The notes under the pieces were generated by a model, which was not told where the DNA came from, made no database searches, and was given only the letters and a program-made list of their open reading frames with translations. From Hydractinia symbiolongicarpus (lineage: Eukaryota > Cnidaria > Hydrozoa > Anthoathecata > Hydractiniidae): 64,000 nt of DNA. This document shows, one piece after another, positions 46,101 to 56,641 of this stretch. The translations under genes and the position numbers were made by a program. Within the stretch, counting starts at the first letter, position 1, and every line of letters begins with the position of its first letter. Location: contig NC_079877.1 of the NCBI RefSeq assembly GCF_029227915.1, forward strand, positions 25,259,851 through 25,323,850, given 5' to 3'.

Positions 46101-49100
46101 TGTAATCCAAAACAGCAGCATCTTTACTGGTGCCACCATTATTCCAATGTCTGGCTTCTTTACCCTTCTTCACCTTAGTAGCTTGAGGAGATTTTCTAAT
46201 ACAGAACAAATAATTGGTAGCAAGTTCAACAACATGCAATGTCTTTTTATTTAATTTTTTTTTATTTAATAAAGTAATGCTCATTTTCAATCAGACTTTC
46301 AACTCACGCCAGCACTCTGCAATTACCAAAGCAAAAGCCAATGTATTAAGGTGGCAGTAAGATGTGTAAAAATGATTTTGAACTTTCGTCTAAAATGCTG
46401 GTTCAGCAGAAATTTCCAGTAAAGAATATTACAAACTCAACTATTTACTATACCTCATAAATTTTCACTTCGTTTTAATTATGTTTTATCTTGCAGAAAT
46501 AAGCGCTTGTTAAAATGCAAAAACGATTGTAACTTACGGCTCAGTTTTAACAGACTTTTTTTTTCCACCACGAAGCATACCCTTCATAAGCAACTGTCTT
46601 TTCTGTTCAATCTTTTCATCTTCTGTCAGTTCCACTGATCCAATTGTATCCACACCATTTGTTATCTTTGTCTGAACAGGAGACGATGGACGAACAAATG
46701 ACTTTTCAGCCATAGGAGATGAAGGTGGTGATTTTGCTTTAGGTGACTTTGGGGCATCTGGAAAACAGGCGTTAAATACAAGAGCAGCCCTCATAATAGT
46801 AGTCGGACATTGGACATTTTCCGATCCAGAGGCAAATATGTCTGATGAAAATCAGTTGTTGGCTGTCATTTTGTCTGGCATGTTTCTGTAGCTAAGGGCT
46901 GCAAGAGTTATACTGAATCTATCACCAAAAAATTTATTCCAGACAATATTAACAATGCATACCTTTTGCATCATCCTTCTTGATCTTCTTCTCGTCTTTT
47001 TTATTTAACTCAAGTGTTCCACGTTGCTTCATTATTTTTTTAGCTCGGTTAGAATCCTCAAAAGATTTCATTTCTCTTTTCGAATTACGACTTGTGGTTT
47101 CATTATCCATCAAGATTTTCACAAACACTTCATCAAAATCAAAAGGGGTAAAAAGGTCATTTGCATCCAACTTATTTTTATAGCGGTCTCGAAACTCTAA
47201 TTGGATGTCAGTGAGAAATTTGTCTATATATGACAACTGAAGAATGTTTTGATACCCAACCTAAACAAAACATAAAGCATAAATAGTGTCGTTCAGAGGA
47301 TCAAGACCAGACTGTGCTAGGTGATCATTAATTATAGAGAATACAGAAACAAACCACATTTTCTACATCACTATTTATTACTGAAAACCCACCATAAGTA
47401 TAGTGAGCATGTTATACTAAATATAAAAAGAGTTAATCTCTGTACATACCACAAAAACTAATTCAAACTCATTGTCAAGTTTATATTTGACAGCCAGCTG
47501 TCCATGACTAAAAGAGTTGCTGCCACTTCTTTCCTACAAGGAAAAAACATGCTAGTAAAATAATTTTACATAAAATACCCATGGAAAATATAATAAACTA
47601 TTGTAATGTTTAGTCAGCTGGAGAAAGAACAGGAGCAATTTTTCACAACTTTGTGACAAAAACAGTTCTTTTAAGAACTTCGCTACCACATACAGGCCTG
47701 GTCAGGAGACGCGTGCGATCCCACACACACACACGCCCACAAACTCGCAAGAAAGTTTACACGAACGATTTATCGCTCACGTAAGAGACTATTTATCGGA
47801 ATTTTCTAGAGATCCTACAATATATTTTTTTCACATTATAAGAGAATCTACTAAATAAGCGCCACCAAAAACACAAAGCTTATGAAGAACGATCGTGTTA
47901 TTATGAAGAACATGAGGTAAAGACAACATCAAGGTTGGCTCCTTTCCTTCATGCTGACACTCTTATGCTCGGCTGGTGCATTACACTGAGACTCGAACGA
48001 AAAACTGAAGACCATTTGGAACCATGCCACAAGTCAGTCCGACCTTCATCGTCACAGAGAATACTGCGAGAAGAGTGGGCACCCATGCAAGTTAAATTTA
48101 ACCAGAATATGGGAGAGGTTAGGTGCCCTGTACCTTAATACAGCTTTCGGACGAATGTTCTCGTGATGTATGCCAAAGAAAAAACATGTTGAATAAAGTT
48201 TTAAAAATATAGCAAATCTGCAAACACATCATCGCGTTCAACTTTGCACTTGTGGTTAATACGTTTTACAAAATTCATTTTTATTTGGTTTCGTTTTAAG
48301 GCTGCCATTCCTGCATCTGCAGAAAGAAATTTTTATTTTACAGATCAAGCATGCGCATGTCGTAACTTTTTGTTTCATTGACCACTCACGCAAACTAATT
48401 TGCATGAGCTTGAGTGATCGCACGTGGATCGCTCACGCAGATTAATTTACGTGAGCAATTTAGCGCTCACGGGAGTAAATTTTCCCGACCGGGCCAGCAC
48501 ATAGTAATTTTTTTTTAATTTTCATAGTTTTTTGAATCATTTGTGTGTTTTTTCTTTTCTTTTTCGGGCATTGTTCGGGTCTATGCGGGGTTTTTCGGGC
48601 AAATACTTAATTTTTTTCAAAACGCTGAACTCGCCTGAAAACGTTCGCACTTTTTACGGCGTATGTGGCTTATCGCACCCCAGTAGAAAACGTCATGTGA
48701 TAGCATGCTGATTCCAGTCTGGCAACCTGAGTCGGCCCGGAACTGAGCTCACTATGTAATAAGCCCCTTAATGGACAGCATAGAACAGACATTTTCTTGT
48801 TCAATTAGTTGGCAATATAATGAATAATGAAATTAAGCAACATGTGTTTTTAAGTATTTTAGGACAAGAAAACTGTGATGTACTTTCCCTCTCTGCCAGT
48901 GTCCATAAAGACGTAGTCATCAAAATATAAAAGACCATTAATGCGAAAAATAACTGACTTTGTTAAAAATACAAGTCTGTGACTAGGAATTTGTTTGCTT
49001 GTGTGGTTTTGTGTGTGTGGACACCTTGCAGTGAGCTATATCCCTTCTTTTCTTTCTTACTTGGTTGCTTAAAAAATGAGAAATGTTACAAAAACAACCT

Positions 49101-49333
49101 TTTTAAGGGAGAATGCTGAAAATTGACAATGAACTGAATGCAAAATCATATAATCTGTATTTGGCGGAAGAGTTGAATGAGTAAAAAAACAAAATATATA
49201 GCTAGCTAACAATTACCTGAAGAATGACATTCTTTATCAATTCATTGACAGGATATGCAAAATCTCCAACAGTCCCTTGAAAGCACCAAAGAACGATACC
49301 ACCTTTCGAAAAAATGGTAAAAAAATCAAGCAT
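42408..49333 (-). CDS. SRPRA: Signal recognition particle receptor subunit alpha, 13 exons
   Basis: SRP receptor GTPase that docks SRP-ribosome complexes at the ER membrane with SRbeta. Exons in order of translation: 49333-49217, 47533-47450, 47260-46963, 46757-46538, 46195-46045, 45608-45493, 45097-44976, 44808-44722, 44120-43948, 43731-43518, 43291-43206, 43044-42868, 42536-42408. All phases agree and give 657 residues, near the usual 638. The N-terminal SRX region begins [20 protein letters not shown] and continues [13 protein letters not shown] and YIDKF. A charged linker with [13 protein letters not shown] and MLRGGKKK follows. The NG domain has [13 protein letters not shown] (P-loop), [28 protein letters not shown] (G3), [14 protein letters not shown] (G4) and [15 protein letters not shown] (closing loop). 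It ends AVVKALLKS. Intron 1 contains an 805-bp transposon and an intron near 43100 has a (GACA)n tract. The Polinton begins about 520 bp upstream of the start codon. Confidence 0.96.
43099..43166. repeat. (CAGA)n microsatellite in SRPRA intron
   Basis: About 17 units of caga/gaca with one interruption (gacggaca) in the intron between exons 11 and 12 of SRPRA; on the minus strand it gives a Cys/Leu/Ser/Val pseudo-ORF. Confidence 0.9.
47693..48497. mobile_element. 805-bp TIR element with 6-bp target duplication in SRPRA intron 1
   Basis: The termini are inverted with 12 of 15 matches: caggcctggtcagga at the left and tcccgaccgggccag at the right. CACATA flanks both sides (47687-47692 and 48498-48503). 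Subterminal parts repeat atcgcacgtg, tcgctcacg and acgtgag motifs in both orientations. An open frame at 47935-48138 (plus) shows no recognisable domain. A related sequence with gatcgcacgtgcactcgcc sits near 1990-2010. Non-autonomous; superfamily not assigned. Confidence 0.7.
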
Positions 49334-49852
49334 ATTGACTGTCACTCTTTCCCTTCGCGTTCTATTTTCTTTTTGTAATGTTCTCTTAAATAATGGAAAA
49401 AAACCTTTGAAAACGTCAGCGAAAAAAGGTTTTCAAAGTGGATTTTTTGTTTAAAACAGCTAAAGAAATATATCTCCGACTTGCCATCCGCTGTTTTGGC
49501 TAATGGCATGATGGAAATCTTAAGTAAAATGAGAACGGCATACGCTTAACAACTTTGTTCCCGGGGCATTCTGCATTTTCAAAATTTTGGGGACGAGGAT
49601 GTACAGTGTTCAACGCTCTTTATCTCGCCTATCTGTTACCTCGAAGTTTCTTTTTCTCAAATTTTTTTTTCGGCGCCTTTAGCATTTCACCCTTGTAGCA
49701 TAAAAACTTCAATTTTCTCGCCTTAGTTGTAGTTTCATTTATGGGCAACTTTTGTACCAGAAGCGATAATTTAAAACAAGTCATGCATTTATTTTAGTGA
49801 GTATATATAGAGATAGAGAAATGTTCCTTCTGTCACAGTCGACGTCGACCAA
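49334..49852. promoter_or_regulatory. SRPRA upstream region
   Basis: About 520 bp between the SRPRA start and the first Polinton-like sequence; the SRPRA promoter should be here. It includes a MITE-like segment (49557-49600, ttgttcccggggcattctgc to tttggggacgagg) and, near the Polinton border, a gtcgacgtcgac palindrome at 49838-49849. No TATA box can be assigned with confidence. Confidence 0.4.
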
Positions 49853-50100
49853 AGGGAAATTCCCTAAAATGTTAGTAACCAACACAAAATAATATGAAAT
49901 AATATTAAATGCCAATAACTAACATATAATAATATTAAATGTAAGATACATGATGTCATCTGCCAATCACCAACACATAATGATATTAAATGATAGATAC
50001 ATCAAATACTAACACATAATCATATTAATGAAATCATATGACGTCATGCGCAATAGCATATATTCATATTATATAGAATATGAGTAAAGGGAATTTCCCT
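49853..50100. repeat. Candidate Polinton terminal region with short repeats
   Basis: Begins with the palindrome agggaaattccct (49853-49865) and ends with agggaatttccct (50088-50100). Between them are four or five degenerate copies of an aacacataatgatattaaat-like unit. A TGACGTCA palindrome sits at 50039-50046. It may be the terminal inverted repeat of the Polinton or a leader region for the polymerase gene. Confidence 0.4.
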
Positions 50101-50114
50101 AATTATTCAAAATC

Positions 50115-53100
50115 ATGACCGTGCCAGAAATTTTGTTGAAAACAAAAATTATTTATAATAAAAGAGATGAATTTAAATTCTAATACCGTAAAACAATTAC
50201 ACTTAATTGCAAAATCCCGTGGGATTAAGGGATATTGACCTATTAAGAGGAACATCGAGCCACATGTACCCACGTTTGAGGAAATAAATAACTTTGAACG
50301 CCAAGAATTGAAGAAAACGCGCACCATAGTCAAAAGTAAGTTGCGGGAGAACACAAGCATGCCCCAAGAACACAAGCATGCTCTTCACAAAACATTCAGG
50401 AGTTACCGCATAACTGGCATCGAAGGAACAGACATTAATGGTATATGGTTCGATCAAATGTAAAAACACTCATCGAAAACCAAGTGGAGGAAATAGGCTC
50501 TGCGAAAATCCAGCACTCCCTATGGATTTTGTGGAAAAAACAAATCGATGGTACTAACGAGTTTATAGAAGTAGACAAGGTATTCCACAGCAACATGGCA
50601 TCAATATTTCAAGGAACCATAGTGGATGAAGTGATGGATACGATGTTTGCTCAAATTAAAACGGATGTGGAGAATCCTGCATTACCCAAGAGTGGCTTTA
50701 GCATCGGTAGAATCAATAACATGGATATAGATTTTCATAAATTGAAGTTAACGAGAGGCTCATCATATATCGAAACACCAAAATGGATCCCGATGAAAAA
50801 AGCCATCATCAACCCTATTAATAATGATGATGAATGCTTTAAATGGTCAATTATTGCCAACATACATCACGAAGAGATAGGTACAAATCATCAGAGAATG
50901 AGCAAGCTTCGACCATATGAGGAGCGGTATAATTGGGATGGTATAGAATTTCCTATTATCGTATAGAATTTCCAAAATTTGAGCGGAACAATCCCGACAT
51001 TGCCGTGAACGTTCTGTATGCAACAGGTAAAAATTACGGCGATCAGCATTTAACGAAAGGGATACTCAGGTTAATCTGCTACTACTTACTGATGAGAAGA
51101 GGAACCATTACGTATCCATCAAAAATTTATCGAGACTAATAGGACGTGAAATATCAAAAAACCACGGCAAAATGCATTTCTGTCTAAACTGCCTGCAGGG
51201 ATTCCAAACGATAGAATCTCGGGATAACCACTATGCCTATTGCAAGGAGTAAAAATCACGATGCCCAGCGAGAAGGAAAAATGGTTATATTATCAAGATG
51301 GTCAGCAACAATTTAAAGTACCATTCGTGATATATGCGGACTTCGAATCCCTACTAATTTCTATGAAAGAGAATGCTCGGGATACTAAGACCAAGAACCT
51401 AAACAAACATGTACCATGCGGTTGGTGTACGTATTCCACTTTCGCATATGGAGAAGTGCAGGACCCCCTAACAATATATAGGGATGAGGACTGCGTAACC
51501 CGATTTGTCAAACACCTGGAAGACGAGATAAAAAGGCTTTACTCGCTGTTTCCCCAGAAGCCTATGACGGAACTGACGGAGGAGCAGAAGAATTCATATG
51601 ATGCTGCGGAGACCTGCCACATCTGTATGAAGCCGTTCAATGATGATCCGAAGAACCGCAAAATTCGAGACCACTGCCATTACACAGGAATCTATAGGGG
51701 TCCGGCACACAATACCTGTAACCTAAAGTAAAAGATACCCAATCACGTACCCGTGATATTTCACAATTTAAGTGGTTATGACGCCCACTTGTTCATTCGA
51801 GAATTGGGGGAGAAGTATGATACCCAGGATATTGGTTGCATCGCTGAAAACACGGAGAATTATATCTCCTTCAACGTAAAAATCAAAGTACCCATTGCAG
51901 GCATGGGTGAATATTACAAAAAGATCGAAATCAGGTTCATCGATATTTGTAGATTTCTGCCATCAAGCCTTGAGAAATTAGCTATTAATCTCGATGATGA
52001 ACAGTGCAAAAATCTACGTTGGTATTTCACTGAGGATGACACCTTTAGGCTAATGCGAAGGAAAGGTGTATATCTCTATGAGTATATGGATAGTTGGAAA
52101 CGATTTCAAGGGAATGATCTACGACCGAAGGAGGCATTCTATAGCAAGCTGAACATGAATGCTATTACCGACGATGACTACGAGCATGCAAAAAAAGTGT
52201 GGAATAATATTGCTCCAAAGGGCCCAGAGACTACCATGGGTGACTACCACGATGCTTATTTAGTGACGGATGTACTGTTATTGACCGATATCTTTCAGAA
52301 TTTTCGCAGCACTAGCCACGCGAACTACAAATTCGATCCTGCTCACTTCTACAGCGCACCTGGTCCCGCCTGGAAGGCAGCACTCAAGTACACAGAAATC
52401 AAACTGTAGCTCCTTACGGACCTTGATATGTTATTAATGTTTGAGAGAAGAATCCGAGGTGGTATAACTCAAGCAGTGCACCGCTACGCGGGGGCGAATA
52501 ATAAATATATGTGCGATCAATATGATCCTAATAAGGAATCGTCATACTTACAGTACCTAGACGCCAATAACCTATATGGCTGGGCGATGCAACAGCCTCT
52601 ACCAACACATGGTTTTAGGTGGGTGTCGAATATTGAGGTAATAGATAAAAAGAAGATCGGGAAGCTGGTAACCGATAACAAACATGGATATCTATTGGAG
52701 TTCGATGTTGATTACCCGAAGGAGCTCCACGATAAGCATAATGAACTACCCTTCATGCCGGAGCGTAAGGTGGTATACCAAGCCTTGAACCATGGATTGG
52801 TATTAACTAAGGTTCACCGCGCTATCCATTTTAAACATAGTGCCTGGCTCCGGGACTATATCGATCACAACACGAAGCTGAGAACTGCCGCCAAGAACGA
52901 GTTCGAAAAAGATTTCTATAAATTGATGAATTTGAGCGTGTTCGGCAAGACCATGGAAAACATCCGGAATCATAGGAATATCAAGCTGGTGACCAATAAA
53001 TCTGCCTATACAAAGCTTACAATGCAACCAAACTTTAAAGGCGGTACTTGCTTCAGTAAAATTTGATGGGTATTGAAATGGGCAGAATGGGTATTAAGAT

Positions 53101-53677
53101 GAACAAACCCGTGTATATTGGTCAAGCTATTTTAGATCAGTCAAAAACCGTCATGTATGAGTTCCACTATGAGTATATGCAGCCCAAGTGTGGTAGCAAG
53201 CTGCGGATCTGCTATATGGATACTGATTCCTTCGTGTACCACATACGAACAGAAGATTTTTATCGCGATATTGCTGATAATGTAGAAGCACATTTCGACA
53301 CGAGTGCTTAAAGCAAAGATGATGGTAGGCCTCTCCCCATTGGGAAGAACAAGAAAGTCGTGGGCTTGATGAAGGATGAGCTATGTGGTAAGATCATAAC
53401 TTCATTCATCATATTGAGACCGAAGGCCTACGCCTATAAAGCATTAACGAAAGACGGTGGTGATCGCAAAGCCAAAGGCGTAAAAAAAGCTGTGACCAAA
53501 AAATGTATAACCTTCGAAGATTACCAACGATGTTTGGAGGAAGGTATTAATATCAACAAAACTTGGAGGTGTATTCAGAACAAAGATCATATTATTTATA
53601 CGCAAGAAGCCACAAAAATCGCGTTAAATAGAGCTGATGACAAAAGGATCGTTCATAATCCGCGAAAGTATGGCTGA
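50115..53677 (+). pseudogene. Polinton family B (protein-primed type) DNA polymerase, multiply broken
   Basis: DNA polymerase of the element, expected to replicate it by protein priming. Visible parts in order: an N-terminal region with KSRGIKGY that continues to about 50455; a block ending in RPYEERYNWDGIEFP; a cysteine/histidine block (MHFCLNCLQGF, then HYAYC); the exonuclease motif in FVIYADFESLLI; NLSGYDAHLFIRELG; motif A YLDANNLYGWAMQQPLP; motif B KLMNLSVFGKTMEN; motif C YMDTDSFVY; and a Lys-rich C-terminus ending PRKYG. Breaks: frame changes near 50455, near 50955 (a 20-bp tandem duplication, gtatagaatttcc at 50941 and 50961), between 51060 and 51100, near 51250 and near 53060; stops at 51729-51731, 52407-52409 and 53309-53311. 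The active-site motifs are intact, so decay is by accumulated small lesions. Confidence 0.9.
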
Positions 53678-53852
53678 TTTAGGTATCCTCGTCTATACAG
53701 CGTTCGGAAAATTTTTAGCGCCTTTGTTGGTGGTTGCGCACACAGTTAACCACTGTGAACTACCCGCGTCCAAAATGAATGAAAATAATGTTGATGTAGA
53801 ACAAGAAAACAATGGGGAATACTCTATCAAATATATGCATGGGCAATCGTAA
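53670..53852 (+). CDS. Small hydrophobic Polinton protein, unknown function
   Basis: A 60-residue frame whose ATG overlaps the polymerase stop by 8 nt (atggctga). Residues 1-30 (MADLGILVYTAFGKFLAPLL, then VVAHTVNHC) are hydrophobic, consistent with a membrane segment; the rest is acidic and polar (NENNVDVEQENNGEYS). The coupling to the polymerase end suggests it is a real gene or a leftover of one. No family recognised. Confidence 0.45.
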   Translation: MADLGILVYTAFGKFLAPLLVVAHTVNHCELPASKMNENNVDVEQENNGEYSIKYMHGQS

Positions 53853-54069
53853 ATTTTTTTACAAATGGAGTAGGATAGTAGATTCAAAAAATAAAAACAG
53901 ACTAAAGGCGCCGTATACGGATTGGATCTCAATATATGGTGATTCCAATAGAATACCTCTTGTGAAAATTCTAACACCGGCAGAAGACCGATTTTCACCA
54001 CAAGCATATGATTTAAAAGTGATTCCACATATTAGTAAATTAAGGTATCTTGGTGGATATAACAAATAA
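53812..54069 (+). CDS. Polinton hypothetical protein, 77-85 residues
   Basis: Intact frame from ATG 53812 or, more likely, ATG 53839 (MGNRKFFYKWSRIVDSKNKN), which reduces the overlap with the preceding frame. It is rich in aromatic and basic residues and includes APYTDWISIYGDSNRIPL and AYDLKVIPHISKLRYLGGYN. No recognised domain. A hairpin follows the stop (54079-54104). Confidence 0.55.
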   Translation: MGNTLSNICMGNRKFFYKWSRIVDSKNKNRLKAPYTDWISIYGDSNRIPLVKILTPAEDRFSPQAYDLKVIPHISKLRYLGGYNK

Positions 54070-54078
54070 GGGAAGTGA

Positions 54079-54104
54079 TTTTATAAGCCTTGTGGGTTAT
54101 AAAA
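54079..54104. terminator. Intergenic hairpin 1
   Basis: ttttataagcc, loop ttgt, gggttataaaa: 10 of 11 base pairs, directly before the next ATG at 54106. Confidence 0.55.
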
Positions 54105-54105
54105 A

Positions 54106-54381
54106 ATGAGCATTGAACTGCCACAAGAAGAGAGAGTTATTACAAAGCCAGGAAAGCACCCGGGAAGGGTTGCACAAGGTCACAGACTAGCGGCACTGAT
54201 GAGGGATAGAAAGCTTGGAATAGCTCCACCAAAGAAAGAACCCATGACGTTTAGGGAGTTCCTGTGATACTTTGAAAGAGATTTAAACACTCCTGAAGCC
54301 ATACTAACGGGTATAAAAGAGACCATGGAGATCCTTGAGGAACAGGGGTTATCCCTCTATGTTAATGTAAAAAAGAAGTGA
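54106..54381 (+). pseudogene. Small basic Polinton protein with premature stop
   Basis: A 91-codon frame with an in-frame TGA at codon 54 (54265-54267). The N-terminal part has KPGKHPGRVAQGHRLAALMR, a basic GRVAxGxRLA segment that recurs in the next gene (GRVAAGKR). The second half is acidic and helical (TGIKETMEILEEQGLSL). Small cationic proteins of this kind have been proposed in adintoviruses as relatives of adenovirus core peptides; that link is inference here. Confidence 0.6.
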
Positions 54382-54384
54382 TTT

Positions 54385-54404
54385 TATAACTCTTTGGAGT
54401 TATA
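54385..54404. terminator. Intergenic hairpin 2
   Basis: tataactc, loop tttg, gagttata: perfect 8-bp stem between the stop at 54379-54381 and the ATG at 54408. Confidence 0.55.
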
Positions 54405-54407
54405 GAA

Positions 54408-54739
54408 ATGAGTGAAGAGTCTAATCAAGTAATTACCAAGAAAAATGAGGGACGTGTTGCTGCTGGCAAGAGAGATTTGCTGAATGGAATTGTAAGAACA
54501 AGGCTGACTTAAAGAAGAACGTGGGCAAAAGTACTTTGCAAGATAGTCAGGAACCTGCTGCAGGTTCCTACAAGTCTATGGGAAGTAGATATATATATGG
54601 CGCTGGAAGCCTTATTATCCTCGCATATATCGGAGGCGCCTACTATTTTATCCGTAAGAGACCCGCGGGTACCCAGCAGATTACAGCAGTGGTTCAGCAA
54701 AAACCTCAAACACAGCCAGATATTTTTCGTATGAAATAG
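54408..54739 (+). pseudogene. Single-span membrane protein of the Polinton, frameshifted
   Basis: Starts MSEESNQVITKKNEGRVAAG; the frame then fails near 54475-54485 and the continuation lies in another frame (KADLKKNVGKSTLQDSQ) up to 54739. Near the C-terminus IYGAGSLIILAYIGGAYYFI is one membrane span followed by basic residues (RKRP). The shared GRVA.GKR motif with the upstream gene suggests the two arose by duplication or share a partner. Confidence 0.6.
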
Positions 54740-54749
54740 TATAATATAA

Positions 54750-54992
54750 ATGAACAGCAAAGAATATCAGAAGGAAGTTGTTGATAGTCTATGGGAGTCC
54801 GTGAGATTAGTATCATATACCATCGTAATAGCATTAGGTGCCAAAAAGGCGCTGGGTGTTTCTAGGCCAGGTGCGAAGATGGACATGGAAGATGGTATAA
54901 AACTAGCTGGATATATGATGGGAGCGATCCTATTCGATGATTATACCATTAAACAAGGCTGGTACAACCGTTCCATGATGCCACCTGAGTAA
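54750..54992 (+). CDS. Polinton small protein, 80 residues, membrane-prone
   Basis: Intact frame MNSKEYQKEVVDSLWESVRL, then VSYTIVIALGAKKALGV and KLAGYMMGAILFDDYTIKQG. Two hydrophobic stretches separated by a charged loop. The start codon sits in tataaatg, like several neighbours. No recognised family. Confidence 0.6.
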   Translation: MNSKEYQKEVVDSLWESVRLVSYTIVIALGAKKALGVSRPGAKMDMEDGIKLAGYMMGAILFDDYTIKQGWYNRSMMPPE

Positions 54993-55004
54993 GCACCTAC
55001 AAGT

Positions 55005-55032
55005 TTCATGTATACCCACGGGTATACATGAA
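55005..55032. terminator. Intergenic hairpin 3
   Basis: ttcatgtataccc, loop ac, gggtatacatgaa: perfect 13-bp stem between the stop of the 80-residue gene and the ATPase start at 55039. Confidence 0.65.
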
Positions 55033-55038
55033 GAATAA

Positions 55039-55628
55039 ATGACCTTGGATAATATACTACAGCCGCACACAGTGATCTTCAGTGGGCCTACCTCGTGCGG
55101 TAAAACTCAAAGAGTCCTAGATCTCCTAGAGAATGAGTACAGGGGACATTTCAACAATGTTGTAGTATGCCCAACAATTCGATGGAGCATCACTTACCTC
55201 GATAGAGCAGCACTGTGGCAAGATCCATACGTATTCCTAATTAACCCGAAGGAACAGTTATTTGAATGGATCGAGAAACTGTCGTCTCTGCTGGCAGGTG
55301 AAGAAACATTAATCACCGTCGACGATATGATCACTGATGAATCGCTGGATAAGCGTCAACAACTGCTATTGGAATTAGCGATCAGTGGTAGACATCGAAA
55401 GCACAGTCTCTGGCTCATTACTCAATCGTATACCGCAATTCCCAAAAATCTCCACCGACAGATAAAGCAGTTGTTTTGTTGTTGGAGAGAAATGATCTTG
55501 TTTTGTTGGATCAAGAGACGAATATGATTAGCGATTGGGAGCCTATTAAGGCTCAGTTGAAGGGGTCCAAGCACGCGTGTTTGTATATTAGATTAGAATA
55601 CCCCAGAGCCCGGAGTGTTCTAAAATAA
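55039..55628 (+). pseudogene. FtsK/HerA-type genome-packaging ATPase, one frameshift
   Basis: Packaging ATPase expected to pump DNA into capsids. Starts MTLDNILQPHTVIFSG; Walker A is GPTSCGKTQRV (about residues 16-24); Walker B is ETLITVDDM; a sensor-like segment SGRHRKHSLWLITQSYTAIP follows. Near 55475 the frame changes and the C-terminal part continues as ERNDLVLLDQETNMISDWEP up to the stop at 55626-55628. Total about 195 codons, a normal size for Polinton ATPases. The start is in taaatg, downstream of hairpin 3. Confidence 0.85.
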
Positions 55629-55630
55629 AT

Positions 55631-55825
55631 ATGTCATATATAAGAACCTTAGAAAATCAGCTGGCTGCTTGCCACGAAGAAATGGATAGGATCCCCCATT
55701 TGGAGAGGAGTGTGGAAGCTCTTGACTAAGAGCTAAGGGATGCATTAGAAAGGGAAAGGATTCAGAGGAAATGTATTTTTTCGGGTTCATATCTGTTCAA
55801 ATTATATGGACCCTGGTTAGGCTAA
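55631..55825 (+). pseudogene. Short coiled-coil frame with internal stop
   Basis: 64 codons from an ATG 3 bp after the ATPase stop (MSYIRTLENQLAACHEEMDR), with an in-frame TAA at codon 36. The first half is heptad-like. The RTLEN peptide also occurs at the broken end of the BRO-N gene downstream. Function unknown. Confidence 0.45.
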
Positions 55826-55841
55826 TATAAATTAAATAAAG

Positions 55842-56636
55842 ATGTCTTGTCTTGTTGAATTTAATAATATCCAGTTACATATCGTAACTATCAACGGTCG
55901 CCATTGGATTAGGGCCAAGGAAGTAGTCCAGGCGTTAGAATATAAGAAGGATACATCTGATACCATCCGCAACCATTGTAGCCTGGAAAATTACGCTCAC
56001 AAGTGGCAACTGAGTGGTTCTCCCGCTACGGGGGAACCAATGAAATGGCCATTGGATTCACAAAAATATGATCTCTATATCAATGAGGAGGGTATGTACG
56101 AGTTGGTGTTTGGAAGCCAACAGCTTAAAGCGAAAAGCTTCAGAAAATATTGTTGCAATACAATGTTCCCAAAAATCCGTGAGCAATTACACCGTCAAGC
56201 TTTTGAAGATAGAGATATTGCCCCGGCAATGCTCACTGATGACCTGAACGAGAGAGAACAACAGCTCTATCTTCGAACCTTAGAAAATGCAGAACTTCGT
56301 GATTGATATGTTCCTAATGGTTATCCATACGATAATGTATTCTGTGTTATTGATAAAAATGATCCTAATGAATGTGGTAAAAAAGGCCAGCATCCTCACT
56401 ATATTCTTCGTTGTCAGCGCAGATCTATAAACGATCAGCTCCGTACCCTACGGGAGATGTATCCTAATATGATCAGAAGGAATCCAATATGGGATGATCC
56501 AAACGCCGTACACACATGGAATAAGTTCAGAGATGATAATCTCGGGATAGAGAATTCATGGAGAAATCATTTCAGCTTACCCAATGACGCCACGCGTGAG
56601 TTATTCGAGCGCATGTATGATATCAGCATGACATAA
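55842..56636 (+). pseudogene. BRO-N domain protein, one premature stop
   Basis: 264-codon frame with an internal TGA at codon 155 (56304-56306). Residues about 1-115 match the BRO-N/prophage antirepressor fold: LVEFNNIQLHIVTINGRHWI, RAKEVVQALEYKKDTSDTIR, NHCSLENYAHKW, NEEGMYELVFGSQQLKAKSF, RKYCCNTMFPKIREQL. After the stop a C-terminal domain rich in aromatic and basic residues follows (YPYDNVFCVIDKNDPNECGK, HYILRCQRRSINDQLRTLRE). BRO proteins of baculoviruses and other large DNA viruses bind DNA and affect host or viral regulation; the role here is unknown. It is convergent with the integrase, separated by hairpin 4. Confidence 0.75.
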
Positions 56637-56641
56637 TATGG

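Noticed and set aside
45742-46290. 182-codon minus-strand frame
   Set aside because: It is SRPRA exon 5 (46195-46045) with open intron sequence at both ends; the splice sites and phases fix the true exon.
47935-48138. Open frame in the SRPRA intron 1 element
   Set aside because: Inside a non-autonomous transposon, no recognised domain, no start or promoter support.
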